This document shows, piece after piece, positions 1-8,900 of a stretch of 64,000 bases of DNA (position 1 is its first letter; each line of letters begins with the position of its first letter). The stretch spans positions 124,001 through 188,000 of the forward strand of contig JADKJX010000004.1 of NCBI GenBank assembly GCA_016720775.1. Direction: 5' to 3'. A program made the translations under genes and the position numbers. This stretch comes from Chitinophagaceae bacterium. Its GTDB lineage: Bacteria > Bacteroidota > Bacteroidia > Chitinophagales > Chitinophagaceae. The notes beneath the pieces were generated by a model. The model saw only the letters and a list, made by a program, of their open reading frames with translations, did not search any database and was not told where the DNA came from.

Positions 1-78
1 GATGTACTGCGTAATGGCGGAGATGTTTCTCAATTTCTGCCGGATGTTGTAAAACGTTCTATTGGCAAGATGAAATAG
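1..78 (+). CDS. C-terminal end of an unidentified protein (partial)
   Basis: An open frame enters from the left edge and ends with TAG at 76-78, encoding 25 residues that finish in a basic tail (SIGKMK). It stops 6 nt before the ATG of the thioesterase gene, so the two are probably co-transcribed. In Bacteroidota the gene before a MenI-like thioesterase is often a menaquinone gene, but nothing in these 25 residues allows that call. Function unknown. Confidence 0.5.
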   Translation, partial: DVLRNGGDVSQFLPDVVKRSIGKMK

Positions 79-84
79 CTGCTT

Positions 85-519
85 ATGTCTATCTGGTTTA
101 ATAAATCACTGTCCTTACCCGATCTGAATCCGCTTGGCCCCAATACCATGGGTGAATACCTGGGTATGGAATGGGTGGCACTTGGCGATGATTATATTAA
201 GATGCGTATGCCGGTGGATGATCGTACCAGGCAGCCTTACGGTTTGTTGCATGGTGGTGCCAGTTGCGCCCTTGCTGAAACAGTTGGAAGTGTGGCTTCT
301 CATTTTGTTATCGACACGGATAAATTCATTTGTGTTGGGCTTGACATTAATGCCAATCATGTACGTAGTGTAAGAAAGGGTTATGTAACGGCAACCTGCA
401 TGCCTTTGCATATTGGTGCCTCCACACATGTATGGGATATAAAGATCCACGATGAAAGAGAGAAACTTGTTTGTATCAGCCGGCTTACCGTTGCTATTTT
501 GAAAAAACCAGCTTCCTAG
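85..519 (+). CDS. menI: Hotdog-fold thioesterase, MenI/PaaI type (probable 1,4-dihydroxy-2-naphthoyl-CoA hydrolase)
   Basis: A 144-residue single hotdog domain, the usual length for the family. The diagnostic segment is LLHGGASCALAETVGS (about residues 53-68), with the HGG turn at the start of the hotdog helix and the helix glutamate expected in the YdiI/MenI/PaaI subgroup. Family members cleave aromatic acyl-CoA thioesters; the YdiI-like form of the motif favours the menaquinone step from DHNA-CoA to DHNA, but a PaaI-like phenylacetate role cannot be excluded from sequence alone. It is cytoplasmic, with no signal peptide. The ATG at 85 follows the upstream stop by 6 nt, which supports an operon with the gene cut by the window edge. 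Confidence 0.8.
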   Translation: MSIWFNKSLSLPDLNPLGPNTMGEYLGMEWVALGDDYIKMRMPVDDRTRQPYGLLHGGASCALAETVGSVASHFVIDTDKFICVGLDINANHVRSVRKGYVTATCMPLHIGASTHVWDIKIHDEREKLVCISRLTVAILKKPAS

Positions 520-546
520 TATCTTATATCTGGTATCTACTTCCAT

Positions 547-1176
547 TCAAGGCGCATCAAAAAATTTACCCAAAATATCTTTTATAGATGGATAGGTATT
601 TTTTATGGGTTCTTTTATATCCATTGTTTTAACCCATTTTACTTCAGTAATGTGTTCTTCGGTTTGCGGGATCAACTCCTGTTTTGCCGGGCAGGTCATA
701 TAAAACCAGTGTGATATTTTTAAAAAGTGTTTGCCGTATTCGTCGTATACGTGATAAGTTTCGCCGATCTTCTTCTTTAGTGTAAGATTTTTTGTACCGG
801 TTTCCTCAGTAACCTCCCGCATGGCACATTCATCTGTCTTTTCTCCTTTTTCAATTTTACCTTTTGGCAGGTCCCATTTTCCCAGCCGGTAAATGAATAA
901 TAACTCCTTGTTGCTGTTCTGTACAATCCCGCCTGCTGCTTCAACAACAGTAAAATTTTTGAAAAATGCTTTTTTGAGATCTTCCAGGTCTGCATGCCAC
1001 AATACCCCCGCATGAAATTCTTCTTTTTTTATTTCATGCAGCATTGATTTTATTGCACGGGGAGATATTTCATCAACGAATACGGCATCCGGGTGGTGCA
1101 GTATCTCATTCAATTCTTTGTTTATCTCGTTGCAAAGGATTACCGGCTTTTCACCGAAGTATATCTTGATGTCCAT
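547..1176 (-). CDS. NUDIX hydrolase
   Basis: A 209-residue protein with a complete Nudix box at about residues 108-130: GKIEKGEKTDECAMREVTEE followed by TG, matching GX5EX7REUXEEXGU with all the metal-binding glutamates. The Nudix domain occupies roughly residues 78-200 and is preceded by about 75 residues of unassigned N-terminal sequence, so the protein is longer than a minimal MutT. Expected role is hydrolysis of a nucleoside diphosphate linked to another moiety; the substrate is not evident. It is transcribed divergently from pyrE, with 43 nt between the start codons, and faces the thioesterase gene tail to tail. Confidence 0.88.
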   Translation of the reverse strand: MDIKIYFGEKPVILCNEINKELNEILHHPDAVFVDEISPRAIKSMLHEIKKEEFHAGVLWHADLEDLKKAFFKNFTVVEAAGGIVQNSNKELLFIYRLGKWDLPKGKIEKGEKTDECAMREVTEETGTKNLTLKKKIGETYHVYDEYGKHFLKISHWFYMTCPAKQELIPQTEEHITEVKWVKTMDIKEPIKNTYPSIKDILGKFFDAP

Positions 1177-1219
1177 AAATAAATTTCAGTTTTCAGGTTG
1201 TAAAGGTCAAATTTGCAGC

Positions 1220-1855
1220 ATGACAAATGAAAAAGCAGTAGCTGAAAAGCTTTTACAAATTAATGCAATAAAGTTGAGTCCGCAACAACCCTTCACCTGG
1301 GCCAGTGGATGGAAAAGCCCCATTTATTGCGATAATAGAAAGGTTCTATCCTTTCCGTACGTAAGAGATTTCATAAAAAGTGAATTGTGCAGCGTGATCT
1401 TCGAGAAATTCCCGGATGCAGAAGTGCTAGCCGGGGTTGCTACTGCAGGAATTGCCTGGGGAGCCATGGCTGCCGACCAGTTAAAACTGCCTTATGTATA
1501 TGTACGCCCAAAGCCTAAAGAGCATGGGTTAGGTAACCAAATAGAAGGAAGTCTTGAAAAAGGCAAAAAGGTATTGGTTATTGAGGACCTTATCTCAACT
1601 GGTAAAAGCAGTTTGCAGGTTTGTGAAGTGCTTAAAGAGGCAGGCGCTGAGGTTATGGGTATGGTTTCGATCTTTAATTATGGATTTTCAGTTGCTGATG
1701 AAGCATTTAAAACAGCAGCGGTTCCTTATCATTCTTTGACCAATTATGAAAATCTCATCAGCCTGGCTCTGGAAAAGGGAATTGTGAGCCCGGAACAACA
1801 AAATACCCTGTTAAATTGGAGGGCTGATCCGGCAAATTGGATGCAGAACTCATAA
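1220..1855 (+). CDS. pyrE: Orotate phosphoribosyltransferase
   Basis: Converts orotate and PRPP to OMP in pyrimidine synthesis. The ATG at 1220 gives 211 residues, the normal length; a longer frame from 1118 would run into the divergent NUDIX gene and adds an unrelated leader. Visible family features: FTWASGWKSPIYCDNRK near residues 21-37, GVATAGIAWG, YVRPKPKEHGLGNQIEG (substrate loop) and the PRPP-binding motif VLVIEDLISTGKSS at about residue 117. The gene ends 20 nt before the ATG of the HMA protein. Confidence 0.95.
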   Translation: MTNEKAVAEKLLQINAIKLSPQQPFTWASGWKSPIYCDNRKVLSFPYVRDFIKSELCSVIFEKFPDAEVLAGVATAGIAWGAMAADQLKLPYVYVRPKPKEHGLGNQIEGSLEKGKKVLVIEDLISTGKSSLQVCEVLKEAGAEVMGMVSIFNYGFSVADEAFKTAAVPYHSLTNYENLISLALEKGIVSPEQQNTLLNWRADPANWMQNS

Positions 1856-1875
1856 CTTTATTCAATTACAGTACT

Positions 1876-2259
1876 ATGAAAGTATTTTCTCTGCTATTTG
1901 TGGTTTTTTTAGCTACAACATCTGTTGGATATGCACAGTATGCACAACAGCAAAAGGTTTCCGGAAAAGCGGTTATTAAGACCCCAACTGTACAGTGTGA
2001 CGTTTGTAAAGACAGGGTGGAATTCTTTATTGGAAGGGAACCTGGTGTTACTTCAGTAAAAGTCAATATAAAACAGAAAACCACTACTGTTACCTGGTTA
2101 AATGACCGTACTACGTTAGAGAATATTAAGGTGGCTATTGCAAACCAGGGCTTCGATGCCGATGATATTGAGGCGGAAGAATCAGCCGTAAAACGGTTGC
2201 CAAAGGAGTGTAAACTGCACAGGAATAACCTAAATCCGCCAGTTACCCCAAAACAGTAA
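1876..2259 (+). CDS. Secreted heavy-metal-associated (HMA) domain protein
   Basis: A 127-residue protein with an N-terminal signal peptide (KVFSLLFVVFLATTSVGYAQ) followed by one HMA-like ferredoxin fold. The metal site is a CDVC motif (CxxC) followed by the typical beta-alpha-beta segment with GVTSVKVNIKQKTTTV. It probably binds a soft metal such as copper in the periplasm; which metal is unknown. The ATG at 1876 was preferred over an in-frame ATG at 1837, which overlaps pyrE and would place residues before the signal sequence. The short Lys/Pro-rich C-terminus has no recognised function. Confidence 0.8.
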   Translation: MKVFSLLFVVFLATTSVGYAQYAQQQKVSGKAVIKTPTVQCDVCKDRVEFFIGREPGVTSVKVNIKQKTTTVTWLNDRTTLENIKVAIANQGFDADDIEAEESAVKRLPKECKLHRNNLNPPVTPKQ

Positions 2260-2312
2260 AGCAATAGAACCGAGCTAGAGTTACTCGCAAGTGTTTTAGA
2301 GATATTCAAGTG

Positions 2313-2789
2313 CTAGAAGAGCGCAAACCGTTGCTTCCCCTCATAATTTACAGGGAAAGTCTTATAAACATTTGCCTTTCCCAGTTTTACTTTCCCGGTG
2401 ATCTTCACTGTTACTTCCTTGCCTAAAAAGGTGGGTAATACGTTTTTCAGCAAATTCTGCATATCCAGGTTTATTTGTAAAGGCAGGGTAAATTCAGCTA
2501 ACCGTTGAATTGTTATCTGGTAATCCTGGGCGCTATGACCAAGATAATTCCCATCAATAAATACGTCCAGATCGGTGTATTTGAGCTGAAGCCCAAAATT
2601 ATTGGGGTTGTAATAAATAACATCAAGTTTAAGGGAGGAAGCCCCTAAGCTTAGTTTTTCTACTTTCAGGTTCTTAAAATCTCTATACTCCAGTTCTTTT
2701 GGAGCCTGACATGATGTCGTAAAAAAAATGAAAACGAAGATCAGAATTGAGCAGGGCAGGAGCTTGCTATTCATGGCTGAATTTTTCAT
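2313..2789 (-). CDS. LEA type 2 (LEA14/WHy-like) lipoprotein
   Basis: A 158-residue protein with a hydrophobic leader ending in a lipobox (FFTTSC), so probably a lipoprotein of the cell envelope. The mature part resembles LEA14 beta-sandwich proteins: DVIYYNPNNFGLQLKYTDLD and the later FTLPLQINLDM segment are typical. No enzymatic residues are apparent; members of this family are usually of unknown function. An internal ATG at 2774 gives a more typical leader. A TTTG at about 2818-2815 with a TACTTTC about 20 nt further on, overlapping the first ATG, also favours the shorter form (inference). The gene is convergent with the HMA gene. Confidence 0.75.
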   Translation of the reverse strand: MKNSAMNSKLLPCSILIFVFIFFTTSCQAPKELEYRDFKNLKVEKLSLGASSLKLDVIYYNPNNFGLQLKYTDLDVFIDGNYLGHSAQDYQITIQRLAEFTLPLQINLDMQNLLKNVLPTFLGKEVTVKITGKVKLGKANVYKTFPVNYEGKQRFALF

Positions 2790-3519
2790 GAAAGTAATCT
2801 AAGATACTTATACTGGCAAAGGACTTTTTTATATGCAAATAATTAGTAATGTAAATTAGTTAGATTTTAGTCCAGATTGGTTAAAAGTAAGGTTCATTTT
2901 AATCCCTACTTAATTAGGGAACGTAAAAAAATTAATAATAAATGATAATTAATAAGTTATAATGTTTAGTTTATTAATAAAGTTTATTATAAAGTTGCTA
3001 CAATATGAAATAAGACTTTATTTTCCTGAAAAATACCAAATAATCCTTAATCAATTTTATTTTTTGTTTAAATGATTGATTACATATAATTTGAATAGGA
3101 TATAGAAAATTTTAAATTCAATATTTTAACATGAATACTTAATGTTTAATATTAAAAAACTTGTACGATGTAAATATTTGTAAAATATAATCTCCAAACA
3201 CTTTATTATTGATGCCTAAGGTTATTTATGATAAATGGCTGTTCTATTCAAGATAAAAAATAATGACATATTGACTACTAGTTGATTGAATTGAGAAACA
3301 CTGGGCAGGCATCTGTTATACTATATACTTTATCGGAAAATGGGTTCTTTATTTTCATTTTTATATGAATTTTCTAGTGATAAAAAATTTTTTCTAATTT
3401 TTAATGAGTATCGTTAGAAATAATCTTGATCAGAATGTTCAGATATTTAAAAAGTATCCAAAAAAAATCACATCTAAGGGGTTTTTCCTACAATTACGGT
3501 AAAATTACGGTGCAAGAGA
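2790..3519. other. Long AT-rich non-coding spacer
   Basis: About 730 nt with no convincing reading frame on either strand and visibly lower GC than its surroundings, with many runs of A and T. No stable GC-rich hairpin was seen. It separates the divergently transcribed lipoprotein and T9SS-protein genes, so both promoters lie within or at its ends. Confidence 0.6.
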
Positions 3520-3550
3520 TTTGCGTTTTTCGAAAAAGGTTGTATGTTTG
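3520..3550 (+). promoter_or_regulatory. Bacteroidetes-type promoter for the T9SS protein gene
   Basis: TTTG at 3520-3523 and TATGTTTG at 3543-3550 are separated by exactly 19 nt, matching the primary sigma consensus of Bacteroidetes (TTTG-N19-TAnnTTTG). The transcript would carry a 5' leader of about 150 nt before the ATG at 3708, with a C-rich stretch in between. Confidence 0.7.
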
Positions 3551-3707
3551 CATTGAAATAGAAACGACCATTACCTCGGTTGTCCTTCTTTCAAAACCAG
3601 AACTCCAATCCCTCCTCACAAGACCATCCAATTTTGGTCCGGGTATAAAAACCCTACGTCAAGCGTCCTGTCAGAACCACATTCTGAAACACTACAAACA
3701 CAAGAAA

Positions 3708-4988
3708 ATGAAACAAAATTCTACACTAGCATGTACAGTATTATGTATTGTACTCACTGTTTCCCTAAATTTTAATGCTGCTAAGGCGCAATGTGTTGCA
3801 CCTTCACTGGTTTACCAGAATGCCACGTTGGTATCTGGAACAGCAGGTAATGTAAATGCAAAGTATAAATTTCCATCTGTTGCTGCCGGTGTTGATGCTT
3901 ATGTAACTATTTTAAACAAAGTAGGCGGAGCAACACTTTCGGATATTGATGATGTAGTTGCCGGAGGTTATAATGCTGCCTGGCAACCAACAGTTAAAAC
4001 TAAAACAGCTCCCGGAGCAGGAGAATCTTATATAAGCTTTAAAATTGAGTTTAAAAACTCAAGTAATGGCAGCAACCACGTTTTTAATTGTTTTCAACTT
4101 TCTTTTATTGATGTGGATGGCGATAATGATAAAGTAAGGGAATTTGTAGCTGCAAAGGGCTGTACCAATTACACGATTGCCAACAATTCTGTTCTTACTA
4201 TGTCAACACAGTCTGGTATGACCAAGGCTCTTGGCCCGATTACTACATACGCCGATATTGATACAAGCTCTTATCCTACAAACATCAACTTCCGATACAT
4301 GAATACCGATAAGGTTGAGGAAATATGGATCGGCAGTAAGGTAAGCAATGGTTTTACTGTTCAGGACAGGTATAACTGCAGCTATTTTGCCAATGTTACT
4401 ATCCCGAACGGAAGCACCTTACCCGTAAGTTACCTGTCTTTTGATGCGGTTGTAAATGATAAGTCGGTGTTGTTGAAATGGATGACCGCCCAGGAGATCA
4501 ATAATAACTATTTTGAAGTAGAGCGCTCATTTGATATGAATGAATACAATACGATCGGAATGGTGTTAGATGGCTTTACAGTAAATGGCACAGGTAAAAG
4601 CTACCAGTTTAAAGATAATTCAGCGGAGTTACAGGGAAAAACAATGGCCTATTACAGGCTTAAGCAGATCGATATGGACGGAAAAGCTACCTATAGCAAG
4701 GTGCTGGCTGTAAGGTTGCAGGCTAAAGCAGGTGTTGCCATGCAGGTTTCTCCTAACCCGTTTGTTGAAAACCTGAATGTGCGTTTTACCGCTACAGAAA
4801 ATGGCTCAGCCCAGATTCGCATCATCAACAGCTTTGGTCAAACTTTGTTATCCAAACAATCTACAATAAATAAAGGCTACAACAACATCCAGGTTGACGG
4901 CCTTAAACAATTAGCTGCGGGAATGTACATTGCCCAGTTAGTAATGAATGGTACTGTAATTGACAACCAGCGTGTCATCAAAAATTAG
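3708..4988 (+). CDS. Secreted protein with T9SS type A sorting domain
   Basis: A 426-residue protein starting with a clear signal peptide that ends in AAKAQ. The ATG at 3708 is chosen because the upstream in-frame extension to 3426 is unlike coding sequence and contains the promoter. Residues about 25-240 form a region without a recognised family name but rich in beta-strand-like sequence. Residues about 245-340 form a fibronectin-III-like unit typical of Bacteroidota surface proteins (KWMTAQEINNNYFEVERS, YYRLKQIDMDGKATYS). The last 80 residues are a Por_Secre_tail/type A sorting signal (VSPNPFVENLNVRF ... GMYIAQLV). It is expected to be exported by Sec and then secreted or anchored by T9SS. 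Function unknown. Confidence 0.85.
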   Translation: MKQNSTLACTVLCIVLTVSLNFNAAKAQCVAPSLVYQNATLVSGTAGNVNAKYKFPSVAAGVDAYVTILNKVGGATLSDIDDVVAGGYNAAWQPTVKTKTAPGAGESYISFKIEFKNSSNGSNHVFNCFQLSFIDVDGDNDKVREFVAAKGCTNYTIANNSVLTMSTQSGMTKALGPITTYADIDTSSYPTNINFRYMNTDKVEEIWIGSKVSNGFTVQDRYNCSYFANVTIPNGSTLPVSYLSFDAVVNDKSVLLKWMTAQEINNNYFEVERSFDMNEYNTIGMVLDGFTVNGTGKSYQFKDNSAELQGKTMAYYRLKQIDMDGKATYSKVLAVRLQAKAGVAMQVSPNPFVENLNVRFTATENGSAQIRIINSFGQTLLSKQSTINKGYNNIQVDGLKQLAAGMYIAQLVMNGTVIDNQRVIKN

Positions 4989-5116
4989 TACCACGTACCC
5001 TAATCCCTTTACCGGAAGCTGATGGTAAATAACAACTGTCAGCTTCCTTTTAAAAAAATCCATTATTCGTTGTAAAGCATTTAGCTCAGGTTTCTGAAAA
5101 AACAAAATGTAAAACA

Positions 5117-5497
5117 ATGAATACTTTAAAAAAAATAACATGCCTGTTAATGATCACCGTTTTTGTCTTCGGAAAAGCAAAAGCCCAGTCAGCAGCAGCA
5201 AATTCAAAGATCACCATAACAAACTTTAAAGTATATGAAAAGAATGATCAGCTTATTATCGACTGGAAAACCGATGGCGTGGTGGATGCAAATTACTGGC
5301 AGGTACAGCGCAGTGAGGATGGAAAAGAATATGCAACCATTGCCTTCGTATTTGGTCCTGATCCCCGCCAGGGTGCAAACACTTACCGGTACAAGGGTAA
5401 GTTGAGCAAAGCGGGTGGGAAGATGAGCTACCGGTTAAGCCCGGTTGATAAGCGTGAAAAAGAAATAAACACCGAAATTATACCAGCAACAAAATAA
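5117..5497 (+). CDS. Small secreted protein, stand-alone FnIII-like domain
   Basis: A 126-residue protein with a signal peptide (ITCLLMITVFVFGKAKAQ) and a single domain that resembles the penultimate domain of the preceding T9SS protein: ITNFKVYEKNDQLIIDWKTD, NYWQVQRSEDGKEY and MSYRLSPVDKREKE align with that protein's LSFDAVVNDKSVLLKW, NYFEVERSFDMNEY and YYRLKQIDMDGKA. It has no sorting tail, so it would stay in the periplasm unless it leaves by another route. The gene lies 128 nt after the T9SS gene on the same strand and may be co-expressed. Function unknown. Confidence 0.75.
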   Translation: MNTLKKITCLLMITVFVFGKAKAQSAAANSKITITNFKVYEKNDQLIIDWKTDGVVDANYWQVQRSEDGKEYATIAFVFGPDPRQGANTYRYKGKLSKAGGKMSYRLSPVDKREKEINTEIIPATK

Positions 5498-5603
5498 TAA
5501 GGCCCTAAACCACGTTTAATGCCGTGCCCCCGGTAGATAAACGTTAGTGCTTGGTTTACGAAGTTTTCTTTGGGGGTTACAGAATCGAAAGATTCTTAAC
5601 AAA

Positions 5604-5632
5604 GGCTGCATTTCTATGCGGCTTTTTTTTTT
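5604..5632 (+). terminator. Rho-independent terminator-like hairpin
   Basis: A GCTGC stem pairs with GCGGC (one G-U pair) around a short TTTCTAT loop and is followed by a run of ten T. It lies about 110 nt past the 5117 gene and would end its transcript. Confidence 0.55.
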
Positions 5633-5685
5633 AAACCTGTAAGGTCTGCTGCCCCGCCATGCAGCGCAGCAGACCTTACAGGTTT
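5633..5685. repeat. Perfect 20-bp inverted repeat (AACCTGTAAGG family)
   Basis: Arms 5633-5652 and 5666-5685 are exact reverse complements, starting AAACCTGTAAGG, around a 13-nt loop. The outer part of each arm is the same AACCTGTAAGGTT word found in the arrays at 22774-22933 and 29376-29447, so this is one member of a dispersed intergenic family. Confidence 0.75.
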
Positions 5686-5729
5686 GTTGGTTCCTGAAAT
5701 AACAGTTTGAAAATGTGGAATAATGTACC

Positions 5730-5759
5730 AAAAAAGCCTCCTGAAAAAGAGGCTTTTTT
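5730..5759. terminator. Bidirectional terminator hairpin
   Basis: AAAAAAGCCTC (5730-5740) and GAGGCTTTTTT (5749-5759) form a perfect 11-bp stem with a U-tract on either strand. It isolates the following giant gene from upstream transcription. A TATATTTG at 5773-5780 just after it looks like the -7 box of that gene, though no well-spaced -33 TTTG is seen. Confidence 0.75.
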
Positions 5760-5911
5760 GGTTTTTAATGTATATATTTGGCTTCTCTCCAATACCTCTG
5801 CATAAACTGTGCATATCCGGTTATCCTTGTAAGCAACATTTCCCCCCAAACAAGCATCCCGTTTATCGGGTGATGATTTTTTATTGCAAAACTTACTTTA
5901 TACCAAACAAC

Positions 5912-8900
5912 ATGAGAAAATTTGTACTTCTCTCTCTCGCTGTAATTTTATTTGCTACAGCTTCTGCGCAGGATTTCAGTAATAAGGGGAAAGATTTTTA
6001 TCTGTGTTTTCCACAGCATGTGCCCAGTGGAACCCTGGCGTCATTAAGCATCTGGATAACATCTGATAAGGCCAGCACGGGTACTGTAACCATGGCAAGC
6101 GGCGCTTTTTCCGCAACGTTTAATATTGCTGCCAACGGACTTGCTGAGATACAGGTTCCTTTCAATGTGGCACATATCAGCAATGGGGAATCCACTACTG
6201 AATTTGCTACGCAGATATTAAAAAAATCAATACGGGTAAAGGTGGACCCGGGAAAACCTGCTGTTGTTGCCTATGTTCAGCAATGGGGTAATGCAAGAAG
6301 TGCAGCAAGTCTATTATTGCCTGTAAATGTATTAGGTAAAAAATATTTTGCCGTCAGTTTTAACCAGGCTGGTTCCGATGCAACACTTGGTGGAAACACA
6401 TATCGGGCAAGATCCCAGTTTCAGATCATTGCTACAAAAGACAATTCAGTGGTTCAGATCACACCTGTTAAGAACGGGGTCAAAGGAACCGCTTTCACAG
6501 TTACTTTACCATTGGCAGGCGATATGATTCAGTATCAATCACCGGATGGGGCTGCAGCTACCCAGGATCTCACGGGTACAGTTATAGAATCCATCGCATC
6601 AGGTAGTGGTGGTTGTTTACCGATCGCTGTATTTTCAGGCAGTTCCAATTTAACTATGGGTACGCAAACACCTAATTGCAATGGTGGTTCTTATGATCCG
6701 CTGTTCCAGCAATTGTATCCGGTGAATACCTGGGGAGAGAACTTTGGTTTTATTCCTCTTGCAAACTATCCCAGTGGTGTTCCATACCGGGTTATGGCTT
6801 CTGAGGATAATACAAGTGTCTATTTTAATGGTGTACTCGTTGCTACCTTGAATACAGGGCAAATTTACCCGGCAGCCTATACTGCTAATCCGGTTACATT
6901 AAATGCGCCTACTTATATAAGTGCCGATAAGCCAATATGTGTGGCAGAATATGCCCAAAGTTCCGGATGTGCAGGAAATGGCGGTGGAGCCAACCAGGGA
7001 GATCCGGACATGGTAATATTAAATCCAATTGAACAGAATATTTCGGATATCACGATCTTTTCAACCAAGCAGCAGGTGATAAATTCGCAATGGATAAACG
7101 TGCTGATGAAAACCATTGCCATACCTAGTTTTAAAATTTCCAGGAATGGATGTGCACTTGCGCCTCCAACCGGTACCTGGCAGCCGGTTGCCGGTTTACC
7201 CGGGTATTCTTATCTACGGGAACTTTTACCAGTACCCGGATCCGGCCCATGTGCCGTAGGTGGTGTATCTGATTCATACCGCCTTGTTGCGGATAGTGGA
7301 TTTAATGCCATCGCTTATGGATTGGGTACCAACGAAACCTATGCCTATTCTGCCGGTACATACGTAAAAGATAACAATGCTCCGGGTGTTTCTACCGGAT
7401 ACGGAATAGAAAACAATAAAGTGTGTATTGGATTGCCCTTTAAAATTAAATTACCCCTTCCTTACATTGCAGATTCTATATACTGGGACATAAGTAGTCT
7501 GCCCGGTTATACAAATACCTGGACATATTATCCACCGGGTACACCCGATTCAATAACGGGTACCGCTTTCAGACCGATCTACTGGTATTCATTGCCAACT
7601 AATTTCATTGTGAATACAACAGGTACTTATGTTATAAAAGCGACTACGTACAGCCAGAACACAGACGGCTGCGGTAATGAACAGGATGTTGAGTTTGAAA
7701 TAGAAGTTACCGGGCCACCAACTGCGGGCTTTTCGTGGTCTACACCGAATTGTTTTGCAGAATCAGTTCAGTTCACTGATGCCAGCAGCAGTACAAACCC
7801 GATCTATAAGTGGTGGTGGGATTTTGGAGACCCGGCAAGCGGTGCTAATAACAATGCAATTACGGCAAATCCAACACACACCTTTACTGCACCAAGTACG
7901 CCAACTACCTACGATGTGCGCTATGTAAACATTACCACGCCGGGTTGTGTCAGCGATACGATTCATCATCTTGTGCAGGTGGCTCAATTACCTTCTGCAA
8001 CAATAGACGGAACAAACACTGTTTGTTTAAATTCCGCACCACCGCCGGTAGTATTTACCGGGACGGGCAGTACAGCGGGATCTTATACGTTTTATTATAA
8101 AATAACCCCGGGTGGAGTTCAAGTACCAATTATCGGCAGTCCTAGTATAACAATAAATGCTCCGACTAATGTAGCAGGTACTTTTGTTTATACATTGGAT
8201 AGTGTGCGAATTACCGGTTCTGCTTTGTGTGTGAAAACGATTGCTGGGCAGCAGATGACGATCACGGTCAATCCGAATCATACGGTGGCACTGGCAGCGG
8301 GCTCAGGCCCTGCCATTCAAACCCGTTGTATCAACAATGCGATCGTTGATATCAAATATGATCTTGGCGGCGGAGCAACGGGCGCAACGGTAACTGGTTT
8401 ACCGGCGGGTGTAACCTTCTCAGTAACAGGAACTGTGTTAACGATCACGGGTACACCTAATCCTGTGTTCCCTGGCGCATCAGCAACCTATCCATATACA
8501 GTTAATACGACGGGCAATACTTGTTTGGTAGCAACCGCAACAGGAAGTATCACGGTAAATGCCGATCATAAACTTACATTGAATGCAGGTTCCATAACTA
8601 CACAGACTGTATGTATCAATACATTGATCACAAATATTTTCTACACCCTTGATGGTGGTGCAACAGGTGTAACGATCACGGGTTTACCTGCAGGCGTAAC
8701 ATATTCTGTAGCGGGCAATACGGTAACGATCACCGGTGCACCAAATACTACAGTGGGTTCACCATTTACTTATACGATCAATACCACGGGTAATGGTTGC
8801 TTAACAGCACCACCGTTGAGTGGAACGATCACAGTCAATCCGAATCATACGGTGGCATTGGCAGCAGGCTCAGGCCCAGCCATTCAAACCCGTTGTATCA

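Noticed and set aside
115..546. 143-codon minus-strand frame over the thioesterase gene
   Set aside because: Shadow of the menI-like gene; no domain, and it conflicts with a well-supported hotdog protein.
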